The notes beneath the pieces were generated by a model, which did no database searches, had not been told where the DNA came from, and worked only from the letters and a program-made list of their open reading frames with translations. A stretch of 64,000 bases of DNA from Luscinia megarhynchos. Lineage: Eukaryota > Chordata > Aves > Passeriformes > Turdidae. Made by a program: the position numbers and the translations under genes. The stretch is from positions 16,227,502 to 16,291,501 of the forward strand of contig CM067570.1 in the NCBI GenBank assembly GCA_034336665.1, given 5' to 3'. Below are positions 1-12,492 of this stretch, in pieces (position 1 is the first letter of the stretch; each line of letters begins with the position of its first letter).

Positions 1-693
1 TGAGAATTTCTAGGGGATGCACACAAATCACAACTTCAGAACACTGCATGACACCCAAGCTCTTAGAAAGGCATGTAAAGGCTCTTCAGAGGAAATGTTG
101 CTCACCAGAATTGGTACCAAACACCAAGAATGGTGGGATCAGTGCTGATCCTCTCAATTTTCCTTTTTGTTTGTGATGGGACCATGACAACTCAAGTATA
201 TTATAAAACAATAGCAGGGTAGCTGTACTGAACATAGCTATTATACAGACTGTGGTAAACTCTCCTAGGTGAATAGTGATATTATGAATTATTTTCTGTA
301 TGTTCATAGACTGCTCTTCTACAGAGCAATCTCACAACCATGAACCTCTGTTGCTAGTTACCACATTTATTTTAATTCAGTGTGATGGCTCAGCATCAGC
401 ATAGCCAAGCAACGAGCTCAACTGATGAAGTCAAACTGAAAAAAATGTACTTTCTGAGCAAGCCAGTTCTAGCGTCTCTCTGCAGAGGTGATTCAGTGAA
501 TCTTTGTAATTATGCCATTTGGTCTTGTATTTGCTGTTCTGCAAGCATTTGTGCCTCCAGAGGAGAATTTTTCCATGTCTCCTATTGGTTGCTCGACAGT
601 AACTTTATTTGATAGAGCAAATTGATGAACCTCAAATTAGAAAAATATATATTTTTAAAAAGAAGCTCTTTCTTCTCATTCATTCCTCAATTC

Positions 694-731
694 TTTGCAA
701 ATATTTTTTGCAAATATTCTTTGCAAATATT
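694..731. repeat. 13-bp tandem repeat, three copies
   Basis: The 12-mer TTTGCAAATATT occurs at 694-705, 707-718 and 720-731, giving a 13-bp period. Each copy carries TTTGCAAAT, one base off the POU octamer ATTTGCAT read on either strand. It may be simple local slippage or a small cluster of POU/C/EBP-like sites; the sequence alone does not decide. Confidence 0.85.
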
Positions 732-1360
732 TCTAGCTGCAGTATCTTAGTTTTGATGCTTATAAAGGATGAGTGATCTCTTAGAATCTTAATGAGATCT
801 GCAGTAACCAGAGAAAAGGAAATTATAATCAAAGGCAGGGTGGAGTTATGATTACATTCTAACACTAGCATTTTCACAAGATAAAGTCCATTCTAACTTG
901 TACATAGGATGGATTTTTTTTTTTTGAGACACTTAAACAGCTGAAAATATAGATAACAAGATGGGAACAATAAGCAGTTCTTAAGAAATCTTTTGAGATA
1001 AAGAGTAGGATACCAGACTACAAATTCTGAAATCTGGGTAAAGGTAGAAGAGCAAGTATTGCAGCTTTTCAAAGAATATACAAGAAAAGCCTGTGGGATG
1101 TCAATTTTTAAGGAAAGATGATAGTAATAACTTTTCATAGCAAGAACAGAGATGTTGCTGGACAAAAATGTTCCCACTCATCTTCACTTGCAATAAGCTT
1201 TTGAGTGTTGAAGAATAATGGGTAGGATTTTACTCTGTAGAAAATTTTGAAGGTTTCCTTCAGGGAATCAAGTTTAAGAAGAGAATCTGACAAAAAATTT
1301 ACATTGATTTGTCAGCAAAATATTGAGATTTGTTTTGGATTCTTTTTGTACCATTTATGA

Positions 1361-1401
1361 TATATATCTATATCTATCTATCTATCTATATATATATATA
1401 T
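1361..1401. repeat. TATC/TA compound microsatellite
   Basis: A run of TATC units flanked by alternating TA. The opposite strand reads as GATA repeats. This is an ordinary slippage-prone vertebrate microsatellite and is likely to vary in length between individuals. Confidence 0.95.
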
Positions 1402-1642
1402 GGAAATAATTTTAAATAATTTTTGGCTTTAAGTAACAATTCACAAAAACTGGAGTTTTCTTCTAAAACATACTATATCAGAAGTGTCAGTGTAAGCAGA
1501 CCACTGAATCTTTGTCCCATTTACTTTTGGGAAATTGTGCATAAGCTGCTAAGGATGCAGACAATGTGTTCTGAACAGATATTTAGTGAGTAATACCAAA
1601 ATAGAAAAAACTGAAGCTTGTGCTGGTATACCAAACTAAGCA

Positions 1643-1666
1643 CTTATTTATTTATAAGTAAATAAG
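1643..1666. repeat. Short inverted repeat (AT-rich)
   Basis: The arms CTTATTTATTTA (1643-1654) and TAAGTAAATAAG (1655-1666) are complementary with one mismatch and no spacer. The pure AT-rich composition makes a chance origin plausible. Confidence 0.7.
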
Positions 1667-3000
1667 ATAATTTTAAGAAATTAAATATAACCAACAAGTT
1701 AATTAGAAAAGATGTGGAAAGCAAGGCTGAAGGTATCAGCCAAACATTATAGAAGACAAGTGAAAAGAGAAATCTGAGAATTCTTGTAAACTTTATGTGA
1801 CAGAAATGGACAAGATGGAGCACAGCAATCATAACAATTCCAAAAGTTGTGCTCTAGGAATCTATTAGGGCATCAATCCTTAGACACTGACATAAATTTG
1901 GAGTTTTGTTAGAAATTCCAGGTGGTAACAAATGATCTCTAAATATTTATGAGACTACATTAGTATTCAGAAGGGATTAACTGATTTCTTGCTGGAGGCA
2001 TTGGAAGCCTTTGATGGTCAGATTTTTAAAAATCAAGGTGTTTATTTTAATTTTAAGGACTGTGAACTCAGTTTGTTCAGAGTTTGATCAGATAGGTAAA
2101 TTGATTATGTAATTATATTAAAATTTCAGTGTATATCCTTTACAGCTAATTATGACATAGGAAATACATCACTAAATGGAATCTCCTGGGTTTTTTTTTT
2201 TTTGTGCTTTTTTTCTTGACACAGTGTTAAATAGGAATTTGAAAATCTAGATAGAAATGAAAAATCTCTTTCTTGGCATTAAGATTTCAAAATAACACTA
2301 AAATATTTACTAAATCTTTTTTTTTTTGTGCTGACAGCTGTTTTGGGCTATCAGTGATGAAATCACAGCTACAGAAAGGGAGAGGCCTATGAGATCATCT
2401 CCTGTGTCTGCTTCCCTCCTCCAAAACCAAATAGCTCCTCCCTGCTTGGAATTTTCACAATGACCCCTATGTTTGTGTTTATCAACCTGAATTCCCTGTT
2501 TTTCAAGACAATGTTTAAAATTTCTGTACATTTTGATAAGAAAAGCTTCCATAAGAAAAACAACAGAGCTTCTACCTTGCAAAGCTGATAAAAACATCAT
2601 CACCATTAAAACTTTTTACACTCATTTTCAGTTTTCCCAATGGTTAGAATAAGCAACAGCATAAAGAGATAATTGCTGAGTGACAACGGAATAAATTCAA
2701 CCAAATTACAGTATGCTAATGTTATGCAATGCTACTTTGTACATATATTTATTAATATGAGAGACCTTTCCTTTCTTTTTACCTCAGACCACTTTAATCA
2801 GATTCTTGGTGGAAATGCTGTCATTTCTGAAAGGAATTGTCTACATGGTATTGCATGATGCTATGTGTCTCTAAATGCTGATTTTTTCCCCCCTCTGTAC
2901 CTATTATGCTTGTCACAGGAGTCTCTAGCCTGAAATCAGCATAAATGAGTGTGGCTGGCACTGTGTGCATGCACAGTCACACAGCCTCATCTGTGAATCT

Positions 3001-3060
3001 GCAGCAATTAATTATATTTATAGTGAAATATCTGCAGAACATTTGCATGTATGAATTATG
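3001..3060. promoter_or_regulatory. Possible regulatory patch: homeodomain and octamer motifs
   Basis: A homeodomain-type core TAATTA lies at about 3008-3013 and a perfect POU octamer ATTTGCAT at 3041-3048. Two CTGCAG hexamers and a palindrome (2964-2975) sit nearby. Such motif mixtures are common in conserved vertebrate enhancers, but each motif is also expected often in AT-rich DNA, and no conservation data are available here. Confidence 0.15.
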
Positions 3061-3740
3061 TATTGAGGAAAAAGCAGTACACTAAGGTTTATGCATTTTT
3101 TGTTCTCATGAGAGCCCCTTTGTATTTGTAATACATGCTATGAAGCAAACCAGATTTTTATTAATTTGTCCATCATCTTAATGATGAAATATAATTTTAA
3201 ATAAAGACATTATTTAAGAAGTGTTTATCAAGTAGCTATTTATCATTATTTTACCCATACATTTTCAAATGAATTGTTCATTACTCTTTAATGTTTTTTT
3301 TCTTTAAGATTAAGTTCTTCTAGCAAACACCAAGGAAAAAAACTGAATCATCAGTGAGTACAGGCCAGAGTTTAAGGCAATGAAGTATGCATGAAATATA
3401 AGCATGATGTGATTATCCCTCTTATTACGGTTATTACAATACATAATGAGCAGTGTCAGTCTGTTATCTTATCATTTTATTATTTTGTGGATTCACCCAA
3501 GAGTAAAATGTAAATGTAGTAACAGAAGTAATGAGTCAATGGGCTGGGAAGCATGATAAAGAAATAATAAGAAGGTAGTATGCAGCAAAGACTATTCTGA
3601 GCTAGACTAATTGTATGCTCTGAAATTAATTATCTGCTACAAATATGACAGGTGGCTAAGTTAGCTGTGAAAGAAAACAGGACAGAATATTCAGAAAACC
3701 GTTTTTCTTTGCTGAAGAGTCTTTGGAGACAATACTGAAT

Positions 3741-3816
3741 TAAAGATTCATACACTACAGTTTATCTGCTTGAGGTTCTAAAGATTCATACACTACAATT
3801 TATCTGCTTGAGGTTC
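3741..3816. repeat. 38-bp tandem duplication, two copies
   Basis: Copy 1 is 3741-3778 and copy 2 is 3779-3816. They match at 37 of 38 positions; the one difference is G in copy 1 and A in copy 2, in the stretch CACTACA(G/A)TTTATC. The near identity points to a recent local duplication. There is no open frame across it. Confidence 0.97.
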
Positions 3817-5544
3817 CTGTTAAGAAATTAGTCTTATTTTCCACATACTGTCCTAAATAGAGATGCACCAAATACAGCTTTAAATTTTTTGTGATTTAGT
3901 GCCTGCATATGAAAGACTTTCATTTTCAGTGTACATCAGTATTTTTCCAAAAAGTGAGAAAAAGTACCAAAGAAATAATAAGAAATTAGATAGTTTCTTT
4001 TTTAAAAATAGTATAACATACAGTAGCTTCAAGAAAACATAAATAAATTTTGTTAAAACCCCAATTTCTTTTATGATAGGGAGAGAAATTATTGCAGCTC
4101 TCTCATGGTGTGACTGTTACATATACTTCATGTGCCTGTTTGCTTGGGTAGAGTTTTGCAGCCTGCAGAAAGGTTCTGAATATTAAAACTGAAATTATTT
4201 AAATTAAATCTTCTGTGAATATTGCTCCCTAATTATCCTAGTTGTTTACAGTTACCACAGAATTTTCACAGATTAATACAAACCATTAAAAACTAATAAT
4301 TAGTATAACACTTGAGGAGAATTCTAAGATGAGATTGTTTTTCTTACAAAATCTCCATCAGCATAGCCACACACTCCAGTATTCCTTAATTTATTTTGCC
4401 GTAGAACAGTACTCAGCCTGGAATTATCTTTGTTAGAGAGGAGGAGGGGATTATATTATTCTTCAAGGTTCTGTTGCAGGAAACATATTAACATTCATTG
4501 ACCTTGCAGTGGTAATTTGTACTGATGAGCATCATTATATGACTGGTATATTAAAGCAGCTTATTAGAGATAGGAAGCATCCTATGCTATTCAGAGACAC
4601 TATTACCATTTGAGATGTGGCTGTCATGGAGTCTCTATGTACAGGAGATATTTGGAACACTGGAAAACTACTAGAATTGCCTGGCTAAGCCATCAAGTTA
4701 TTGTAGCTCACAGCTCAACCTTTAAAAATCAGATCATATGAAATATTTACATCTATACCTTTCTGGTAAATAAATATCCCATCTTTCAGTTTTAACCACA
4801 GAACTACCTTCTATTAGTGGGTGAGTAAAAATTAAACGGTATAGTGAATGAGAAATGCATGTTTGGGAGTACAGAGTCACTCTCGTTCTGACCATGGAGA
4901 CGCTGGCCGAAAATAGAACTGTGATTGCAGTATTCTAAATAGAGAGTCACCCTGCAAGCTCTTCTTAGGAGGTGCAACACATCTCATTACCACATTTTGG
5001 AAGAAATATGTTCTTAACAGTGGATTTTCTTCTTGTATTGAGGCCATGAATATAATTACCACTTGATAATTTACAGTGTGCCAACTGTTTTACTGCATCT
5101 AGTAAGCAATAAAGCACTAAAGGGAACATGAAGTTTGTAGCACCTGCAACTCATTAAAAGGGCACTATCAGAAACAAAGTGTTTAGCTATCATGCTTGGC
5201 TATACACAAGCAGCATTTAGGACTAATCTAGGGATCCTTACATAAAGGACTACTGGCAATATAAGATGTTCAGAGCACAGAATACAGGAAGCCATATCAA
5301 TCAATGAAGGAAAGTTAATTTTCTTCAAAAGTAGAGTGTAACATCTCTGGCCATAGGAAGCTATTTTTCCTGATAGTCTTCTCTGTGCTCTCTCTTGCAT
5401 CTCATGTTCTGAACACTTTTCTACTAGTAAAAGTGTATGTAACCACAGATTATTGATTGATTTCACTAATTAAATAGACATAGAAAGAAACCTCAACTTT
5501 TTACTTCTTAACATAATCAAAGTTTTCCCAGGATGAAGTAGTGA

Positions 5545-5990
5545 TTTGGCTAAAACCATACGAAGTATTTGAGAGGTGCTATGGTCACCTGTGTGTTTCC
5601 AGCTCCTGTGGGTACAGGGGCTGTGTGTGGCTGCTCCCACGAGCAATCAAGCACTCCTGACACCCTCCCTGTGTGCACTCTGTGCACTGCACAAATAACA
5701 CAGCAATCACACCTGCACTGCAAACACATCCACTGAGGTTGCATCCTACGTGCTCCAGGACTGCCTGAGAAGAAGTCACCCAGGAATTCACAGAGCCTGC
5801 TCCTGCTTGTCCTGAGGCAACTCCTGTGCTGGCAGAGGATGGGCTGAGAACTGTATGAAATGAGCTGGGTAGAGAGCAGGAGAGGGATCCTTGAGGAATG
5901 GTATCTTTGTAAGGTGAGCTAGCTCCTCCAAGACTGTCCTGTTGGCACTCACAACATGCACAAGGAGCTGCAGAATACAAATACAGGCAG
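5545..5990. other. GC-richer patch with long but unsupported open frames
   Basis: This stretch is clearly richer in G and C than its flanks and contains CA/TG-rich words such as TGTGCAC. A 131-codon minus-strand frame (5585-5980) and an overlapping 64-codon frame exist, but the predicted peptides are Ser/Cys/Gly-rich with no recognisable domain, and the higher GC content itself lowers stop frequency. It could be an exon of a non-coding RNA or an old degraded repeat; neither can be shown. Confidence 0.5.
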
Positions 5991-6680
5991 AATACCAGTG
6001 CGCGTATGGAGTAAAGAGGGAAGAAAATCTGGAGGAACGAATCTGGTGATACTGAGACTGGGTGGTTAAATGGAAATAAATAGAAAGACTGGTTGTGTTA
6101 GGGTCAAAAAGTTTTAAAGAAGAATAGAGGAAGCCTGGGAATTGATTGACTGGGAGAGAATGATCTCAAGGTAGAACTGACCAAAAAGGGATTGCTCCAA
6201 TAAGTAAGTTGAAAACAGGAAAGCAATATAGCAGCTCAGACATGTTTGGTGACAGCCTGGATTATAGACCACTCAGCCTATATATCAGAATACTGAGATA
6301 AGACTGACTGGACAAGTAGACTGAGACCTCTAGTGAGCTAGGCTCAAAGTCAGGTGAAGGCTGAAAATGATACCTGAAGGGGAGATGGTGAGGCAGAGTA
6401 AATAAAGATGTGAAGGAAGAGGCAGAAGAAACTAGATCAAAAACAAGAATGAAGAAACTGAAAAGGGAGGAGAGAGATGATGCAAAAGAACCTGGAATGA
6501 TACATGTAGTACCACACTGGCTAGGAAACTGAGATTAGTGCAGCACTAGGAAAAGTAGGTCTCTCTGAGGAAGAAGATGAAGGCCAGGATGAGAAATGAA
6601 GTAGATTTCTTGGATGTCAAAGTACATCATGATGGGACCAAGAGATTGGAATAGCAGTAGAAATCAAGTATATGTGTTTG
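5991..6680. other. Purine-rich stretch (plus strand)
   Basis: For nearly 700 bases the plus strand is dominated by A and G, with words such as GGAAGAGGCAGAAGAAAC and GGGAGGAGAGAG. No frame is usefully open. The sharp border with the preceding GC-rich patch and the strand asymmetry are unlike the rest of the neighbourhood. It may be an old transcribed or retroposed unit; no family was recognised. Confidence 0.5.
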
Positions 6681-8371
6681 CTCTTCTGACTGTCACCTGT
6701 TACTGGATGCTGCATGCTGGAGTCAGTATGAACCCAAATGTTTTAAAATCTCACCATTTCTTTCTTCTTAACAGCATCTGTAAATCCTACTGAGCTACTC
6801 TCCCACCCTCTGCTGTCCCTTCACCATCCAGTGGAGCATCCTGCTGCTGGCTATGCCAGCTGAAGCAGCTGAGCAGTGCATCACAAACTTCAATCTTGTA
6901 ATGACCCATGTACACAGTAATTACAGTACATGGCCTTGGACAGACATTTACATTTTTCCTTTTATTTTTAAAGATGTTTGGAGTTACATTCACAAGAATC
7001 TGAAAAGATTGGCTAAAACCCATGCAATGGTAACTAGTTATAAATATTTCAGTGCAACTTTTGAATGGTAATTCTTCAATATAATATTGTGAGCCTTTGG
7101 GCTTTTAAGAAGAAAGCAACATTAATGTGAAACCGTAGAAGCATCCAGTAACATGGAAGATATTAAGTCTTACGGGTACTGCCTGTAGATAGTTTGTTCA
7201 TGATTCACAGTTGCTCATACTGAATGAGTCATCCTAAAGTGGATAATCAGCAATCTTTCAGCCATTTTCCTTTTCCACCAGCAAGGACTTTGTAGGCTTA
7301 AATTAATGAGAGGCTTTAAAAAGTAGCTGAGAGAAGAGAATTCTGTTTTTATAGAGAACAATGTAAGTAGAAATGAATCTTTTTAAGAACTAAGTAACTC
7401 ACTGTTGAATGCTTTTCTATGCTTTCTACAGAGAAACCAGTTAGGTCTCCCTTTTCAGAATGAGGTGCTCAGTTTACAGCAACAGCTTTGTACTTCAGCA
7501 TTTGATGCAGGCATGTAGTACATGGAAAGTAGCAATTAGAGTTAAGTGAAAAAAGAAGAGACCCATATTTGTTACTCATGGTTGAAAACTGATCCAATTA
7601 AAGTCGGTTAAATTGACCCATTTTACACTAGGCTAACCCTGAATAGAGCTCTGGATAGAGTTTTTGGGTGGGTGCCAGAGGAGGGACCATTGAATACACA
7701 CTTTCACATAGGAAGTGGCAAATACTCTGTAATAGGATGGAATGATATCAGGGCCAGCTTTCCAAGAAAGAGTTTGAAGCCTAGTCCCCTAACCTAACAG
7801 CAGTCAGAGAACATTATTTTCCTCCTTGCACATTCACTGCACAGTACAAAATATTTTTGCATTTGTAAAAATGCATGCAAATCCTTACCTGACACTATTT
7901 CCTACTAATAAATTATTCTGGTTGAGCTTCTTTCCACACTTTTGTTCCTTTGTCCTTCTTATCACGAGGCAATTGTAAGAGAAAGGCAAAGAAGAATAGA
8001 TTTTTAATTATGACAGACTGATTACTATGGAGATGTGTTAGCATCAACACAGAGCTGATCATGATCAGAAAGTCCTTTCTGTGGATGTTTTGTGGGTTTT
8101 GTAAAAATAGCAACAAAATCAAAATGAAAAGAGTACAATTTATTCTTGAAATTATCCTTAATATACTAGATGAAGAATGAAAATACTGGACCAATAATCC
8201 GTAAAACTTGCCTTAAAACAAAAAAAAAAAACATTTTACAGATTTTTTTTCCCTACTGCAACAGAAAAACAAGATGACCCTATAAAAATAAGCCCTTCCC
8301 CCTCACTCTTGTGTACAGTCCTAGCTCAATCCTTTTAAGTGTTGAAAGAAAAGTCATTATTATAGAACAAC

Positions 8372-8391
8372 GAGGCATCTTCTGATGCCTC
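8372..8391. repeat. Hairpin with tetraloop followed by a T run
   Basis: GAGGCATC (8372-8379) and GATGCCTC (8384-8391) pair perfectly around the loop TTCT, and six T follow at 8396-8401. In a bacterium this would look like an intrinsic terminator. In vertebrate DNA an 8-bp stem is expected several times by chance in this length, so no function is assigned. Confidence 0.75.
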
Positions 8392-9499
8392 TGAGTTTTT
8401 TAATTGCACCTGGTGAAACAGGGACAGATCTGTCTCACAAAGCAGTGATTCAGCATTTAACTCAGTGAGCCAAATGTAGTCTTTGTGACTCATGTATCTT
8501 AAGAAAGGCTGTAGTGGGAATTATTCTGTTCCAATAGACTTAGCTGTTTCTTCAGAACACCACCTACTTTTATAATTTTAATTAATATTCCAAGGCTAAC
8601 CTCCAACTCTCAACCCTCAAGCACTTTCTATTTAATTCATCATTTATTGCTGTTGCAATATCTCTTTTGACATAGTCCATTGTTCAGATTATTGTTCTCA
8701 ACAATGTTTTATAAATTGTCCAATTTCCTAAATAACAACGATAATTTTTCTTAGTTTCACCTAAAGGAGAAGCCATTATACAGAAGCATTTTCCACCTTT
8801 TTGTTGGCACAAAGGAATGGGAATTCCTCTCCTTTATGGATAAAAAGCAGCCTTGAGGATTCTCCCAAACATTGCACCAAGAAGTAGCACTGCAGCAGCT
8901 TAAGTAGGAATAGGATGTTTCTGTTACCACAGCAGTGAATCAACTGCTTGTAATATCTGCTTCATGGCAGCAGAGAACTCAGGTTGGATATGAAACTTAT
9001 CACTGAGGAAAGCAAACAACAAAAATCAGAGCAGGAGGAGATTGCTATTTCAGTGACACACTTTGGAATAATTATTTTCTAATTCCTCTGTTAATTTCCT
9101 TAACTTTATCTTTTGTAGCAAAAGAACCAGTTTTCACTTTTGGAGGTTAAATGCCATGCCCAAAGCCCTCAGCTTTACTGTGCTTTATAAAGGAGAAGCC
9201 TGAACTTCCTTGAGATCCATGAAAAAAAATCCCAGGCACTGGGTAGGTACATGAATATCTGCTTCATGTCAGAGGTTTTGCCAATTTCCAGGTACAAGGA
9301 GCCACAGGAAAAAGTGCTATAAAAGCCCATAAATCTTTGCTAATATTTAGATACAAGAATATCATGGAACAAAACAGAAATTCAATATCTGCAAGACTCA
9401 GTCTATTAGGGTTCTTGCTTTCTCCATTTAAATTAGAGGTGTCCAAACACAAAACCTCAGAATATTCCACCAAGGAGAAGAGAAAGCCTCAGCTAAGCT

Positions 9500-9543
9500 G
9501 ATGCTCTGCAGCACAACTTTGTGTTGGTTGCCTGCAGAGCATC
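9500..9543. repeat. Perfect 12-bp inverted repeat, 20-base loop
   Basis: GATGCTCTGCAG (9500-9511) is exactly complementary to CTGCAGAGCATC (9532-9543), with 20 bases between. Beyond an internal loop, CAGC (9490-9493) can pair with GCTG (9549-9552), giving a fold-back of about 60 bases in a microRNA-precursor size range. No known microRNA was recognised. Confidence 0.9.
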
Positions 9544-11217
9544 CCCTCTGCTGCAGTCTGGGTGGGCTTGTGCTCAGAGCAGCATAGATTGCAGAGAGCT
9601 GCAAAGGCATTTTTTGTCTTCTTACTCTCATTGTACTTATCCATTAATGTAAATATTTCCAAAACAATATGTGAATTGTACAGTCATAAATGCATAGGCT
9701 GGCAAATCTTCTCAGCTGCATTAGTCACTTCAACTCTATGTCTGAAAATTCGGTTTGGATGAAAACATTTACAAGTCTAAGTTCTAAACTCTGTGCCTCA
9801 CCATGCAGCCACTGAAAATTCCAGTCCCAAATATTCTTATCAGATACACCCTAATGCATGTTGTATTCCAACTGCATACCAATAAGATCTTCAGAAGAAA
9901 AACTGCAAGAATGAGAAGAGCCTACTATGTTTTTCAAAATAGAAGATTCAGAGATAATCATTACTTCTTCATTCTCGAGTTGTAAATGTACATCCCATTA
10001 CTGACACTGCTAAAAGCTGCTAGGATGGATTATTGTTACAGCTGCTAATTGGGAGCTGGGTTTGAGCACTAAAACAGCTTTGTCATTGGTTGGCATCGAG
10101 TTATAACACAAATTGATAAAATACACCCATGTGGTACAGCTGCAGTAATATAAAACTCACTTTTAGCAATATAGCAGGGTTTCTCCAGCATTTGTCTTGC
10201 TGCTTAGCAGTTCAGAAGGAGCAAAATGGGACAGAGAACAGGAGGGAAAAGCCTCTCATTTCAATCTTTGCATGTACCCAAGAGGTGAACACTAACATGG
10301 ATTGGGGACTCTGTTCTCCTTAGAGTGAATGCTAATTTGAACTTTCACTGTGATCTGATATGCTTTAAAATGCAGCAAATCCCTTATTTATGAGTATAAA
10401 GGCCATGAAAGGGCTTTAGAATCTAACCCTAGGGGCCTCTTCAAGTGCATGAACCCAGCAATGTTTAACACTTACACTTAGTCTTGAACAGTTGCTTGAA
10501 AAAGATAGAGAAGAATACCTGGTAGATGCCCTCTTTTCTGAACAGTTGAGAAAGCTTCTTGCATGAAATGAAAAAACATTTTCTTAAGAAATGCTTTCTG
10601 GTACTGTAGCTATTGCACTTTGCTATTTGGAATTCACATTCCTAGTACAGAGCTGTTGCATACATCTTTTATGATATAATCTTTCACATAAATGCAGTTC
10701 TTGGAATGCTGACAGGCCAATAAAGAAGCCTTGCTGTATTGGGGGAACAAAAACCATTTCAGGTCTACTATCAAAAGAGTTATTAAATGTCTCCTTTGAT
10801 TTTTGTGATGTGAGCTTTCCCAAGTAAGTCCATAGCACTGGCAATGAAACATTATATAAATATAAAAAGAAGATATATTCTAAAAGCTACAAGCAATTAA
10901 AAGGCAGTGTATTCTTCAACTAATATTTGAAATACATTCTATGAAAAAAAGCATAATAAATTAATTCTGTTAAACTGATGCAGAGTCAGATAAGGTATCC
11001 TGGGATCAATAGGTATACTTCTGTAAATCCTGGTTCAAAATTGCTTCAATGACTTATATTTTGCTTCTGAAAGTGTTTGTGATGCTCCTAACAGGACTAC
11101 AAAAGAGTCCTTTCATAAAATTCTGGTGATCCTCTGGGATGGTATTAGACACCAGCATGGGGTGTTCCCAGCAGTTTGCCTTCCTTTCTTCCTCCCCTCC
11201 TCCACTGCCCAGGGTTA

Positions 11218-11335
11218 GCATCCAGATAATTTTACCCCAGTAAAATTAATTACTGGGGTAATTAATTTTACTGGGGTGATTAATTTTACTTTAATAAAAT
11301 TAAAGCATCCAGATAATTTTACCCCAGTAAAATTA
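11218..11335. repeat. Compound direct and inverted repeat
   Basis: A 31-bp sequence beginning GCATCCAGATAATTTTACCC occurs perfectly at 11218-11248 and 11305-11335. Between the copies lie inverted copies of its end: TAATTTTACTGGGG at 11263-11276 is complementary to part of each direct copy, and ATTACTGGGGTAAT repeats the core again. The whole 118 bp is built from shuffled copies of one short unit around ACCCCAGTAAAATTA and its complement. Such a pattern fits template switching or fold-back replication. Confidence 0.93.
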
Positions 11336-12492
11336 TATTAAGAAACTTCATCTCCAAGGAGCCAGAAGCATTAGCATCTGCTGCCATTGATCTTGGGTTA
11401 AAAAACATGCCAAATAGTGATTGTGGAGAACATTTGGAGGCTGATGTGCAGCAGGTATTTGCTTTTGCCTTCCTTGATGCAAAGGAAGCATTCCCTCCAG
11501 CATAGGGACAAACTGTTGCTGGGACTGGGAAATGCTCAAAATATCCCTCCCTGCAGGAAATCCTTGCAGGGCTGACCTGCAGGCATCCCAGGAATTGTGG
11601 TTCTTGACAAACTTCAGTATTAATTATTGCAGCATTGCTCTGACTCTTCCTGAAACTATGAAGCACACAAGTACTATCATAGCTGCTCATTTTCATCAGC
11701 ACTTCCTTCTTGCAAAATAAAAGAAAGATTCTAATATCACATGACTATACAGCACATTCAGACATATCTAATTAGCAGCTGCCTCACACTTATTTCTAAA
11801 AAAATTGTAATAAAATAAAAATAATTTCTGGTATAAACCAAGGCTACATATTACAAGCTGTTTGAAAAGGGAATACTTTCCCTCTTTAAGCAAATTATCT
11901 AGCTGCTATTCCCTCTGAAAGCCTTGGCTAGGGTAGGAGCTATCAGTATATATTCTTTACCTCTTTCCACATCTCCACAGAAGTAAATATTCAGTCCCAT
12001 TTAAGCCCAGCCTTCTTGTGGAACCAGTCCCTCCTGAGCAAATTTACCAAACCAGTAAGCTACATCTTTCTCAAACAGAGTGCTCTCACCTGCAGTTCTT
12101 GCTCCATTTTCCCCTGACAGCCTACAAGTGAGGTCACTGATAAGTCACTGAGGACAGCAGGCAGCTCAAAGTCTGTTTGGGAGCTTTATAATGCTGTCTT
12201 GTTCTAGAAAACCAGAAACATATAATCCAATCCTATCCAAGAACAGGAGCAATATCCAAAATGTGATACAAAAATTTCATTAGCAGAACTAATTAGCAAA
12301 ACCATCTTTTATATCATACCCACTAGTTAGTGGAAATCAGCATTTTACCCAACAAGTATATGCATAATTACACAAAAGGAACATTGTACCAAACAATTCA
12401 TTTCCACACTGAAAAATACACAGATGTGGAACATAGGGTTTGCCACACCATATAAGATTGACAGTCCAGTGCTTCAGCTATCCCATTTTAGA

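Larger units (their letters stand above)
1..5540. other. AT-rich non-coding sequence, no gene seen
   Basis: The open frames here are all under 100 codons, lie on both strands and look like chance. The stretch holds poly(T) runs at 914-925, 2191-2203 and 2317-2327, short perfect palindromes at 641-656 (AAAAATAT/ATATTTTT), 2021-2034 and 2964-2975 (TGTGCATGCACA), an imperfect inverted repeat at 1643-1666, and the tandem repeats listed separately. A fold-back GGATCAG/CTGATCC lies at 136-151. Nothing resembles a known transposon or RNA gene. Confidence 0.7.
6681..11217. other. Non-coding sequence, no gene seen
   Basis: Unique AT-rich DNA. It holds a 12-base A run at 8220-8231, a perfect 14-bp palindrome CTGATCATGATCAG at 8055-8068, an ATGCAAAT octamer at 7875-7882, and the hairpins listed separately. 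A well-formed 3' splice-like signal at 7265-7281 is followed by stops in all three frames, so it does not mark a coding exon. Confidence 0.65.

Noticed and set aside
5585..5980. 131-codon minus-strand open frame
   Set aside because: It lies in a GC-richer patch where stops are rarer, has a low-complexity Ser/Cys/Gly composition, no recognisable domain, and another frame overlaps it.
8372..8401. Intrinsic-terminator-like hairpin and T run
   Set aside because: The window is vertebrate by composition, there is no bacterial gene upstream, and an 8-bp stem is expected by chance.
11319..11702. 127-codon minus-strand open frame
   Set aside because: No domain or conserved motif; its C-terminal codons run into the compound repeat at 11218-11335. 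Length is within chance for a 64-kb window.
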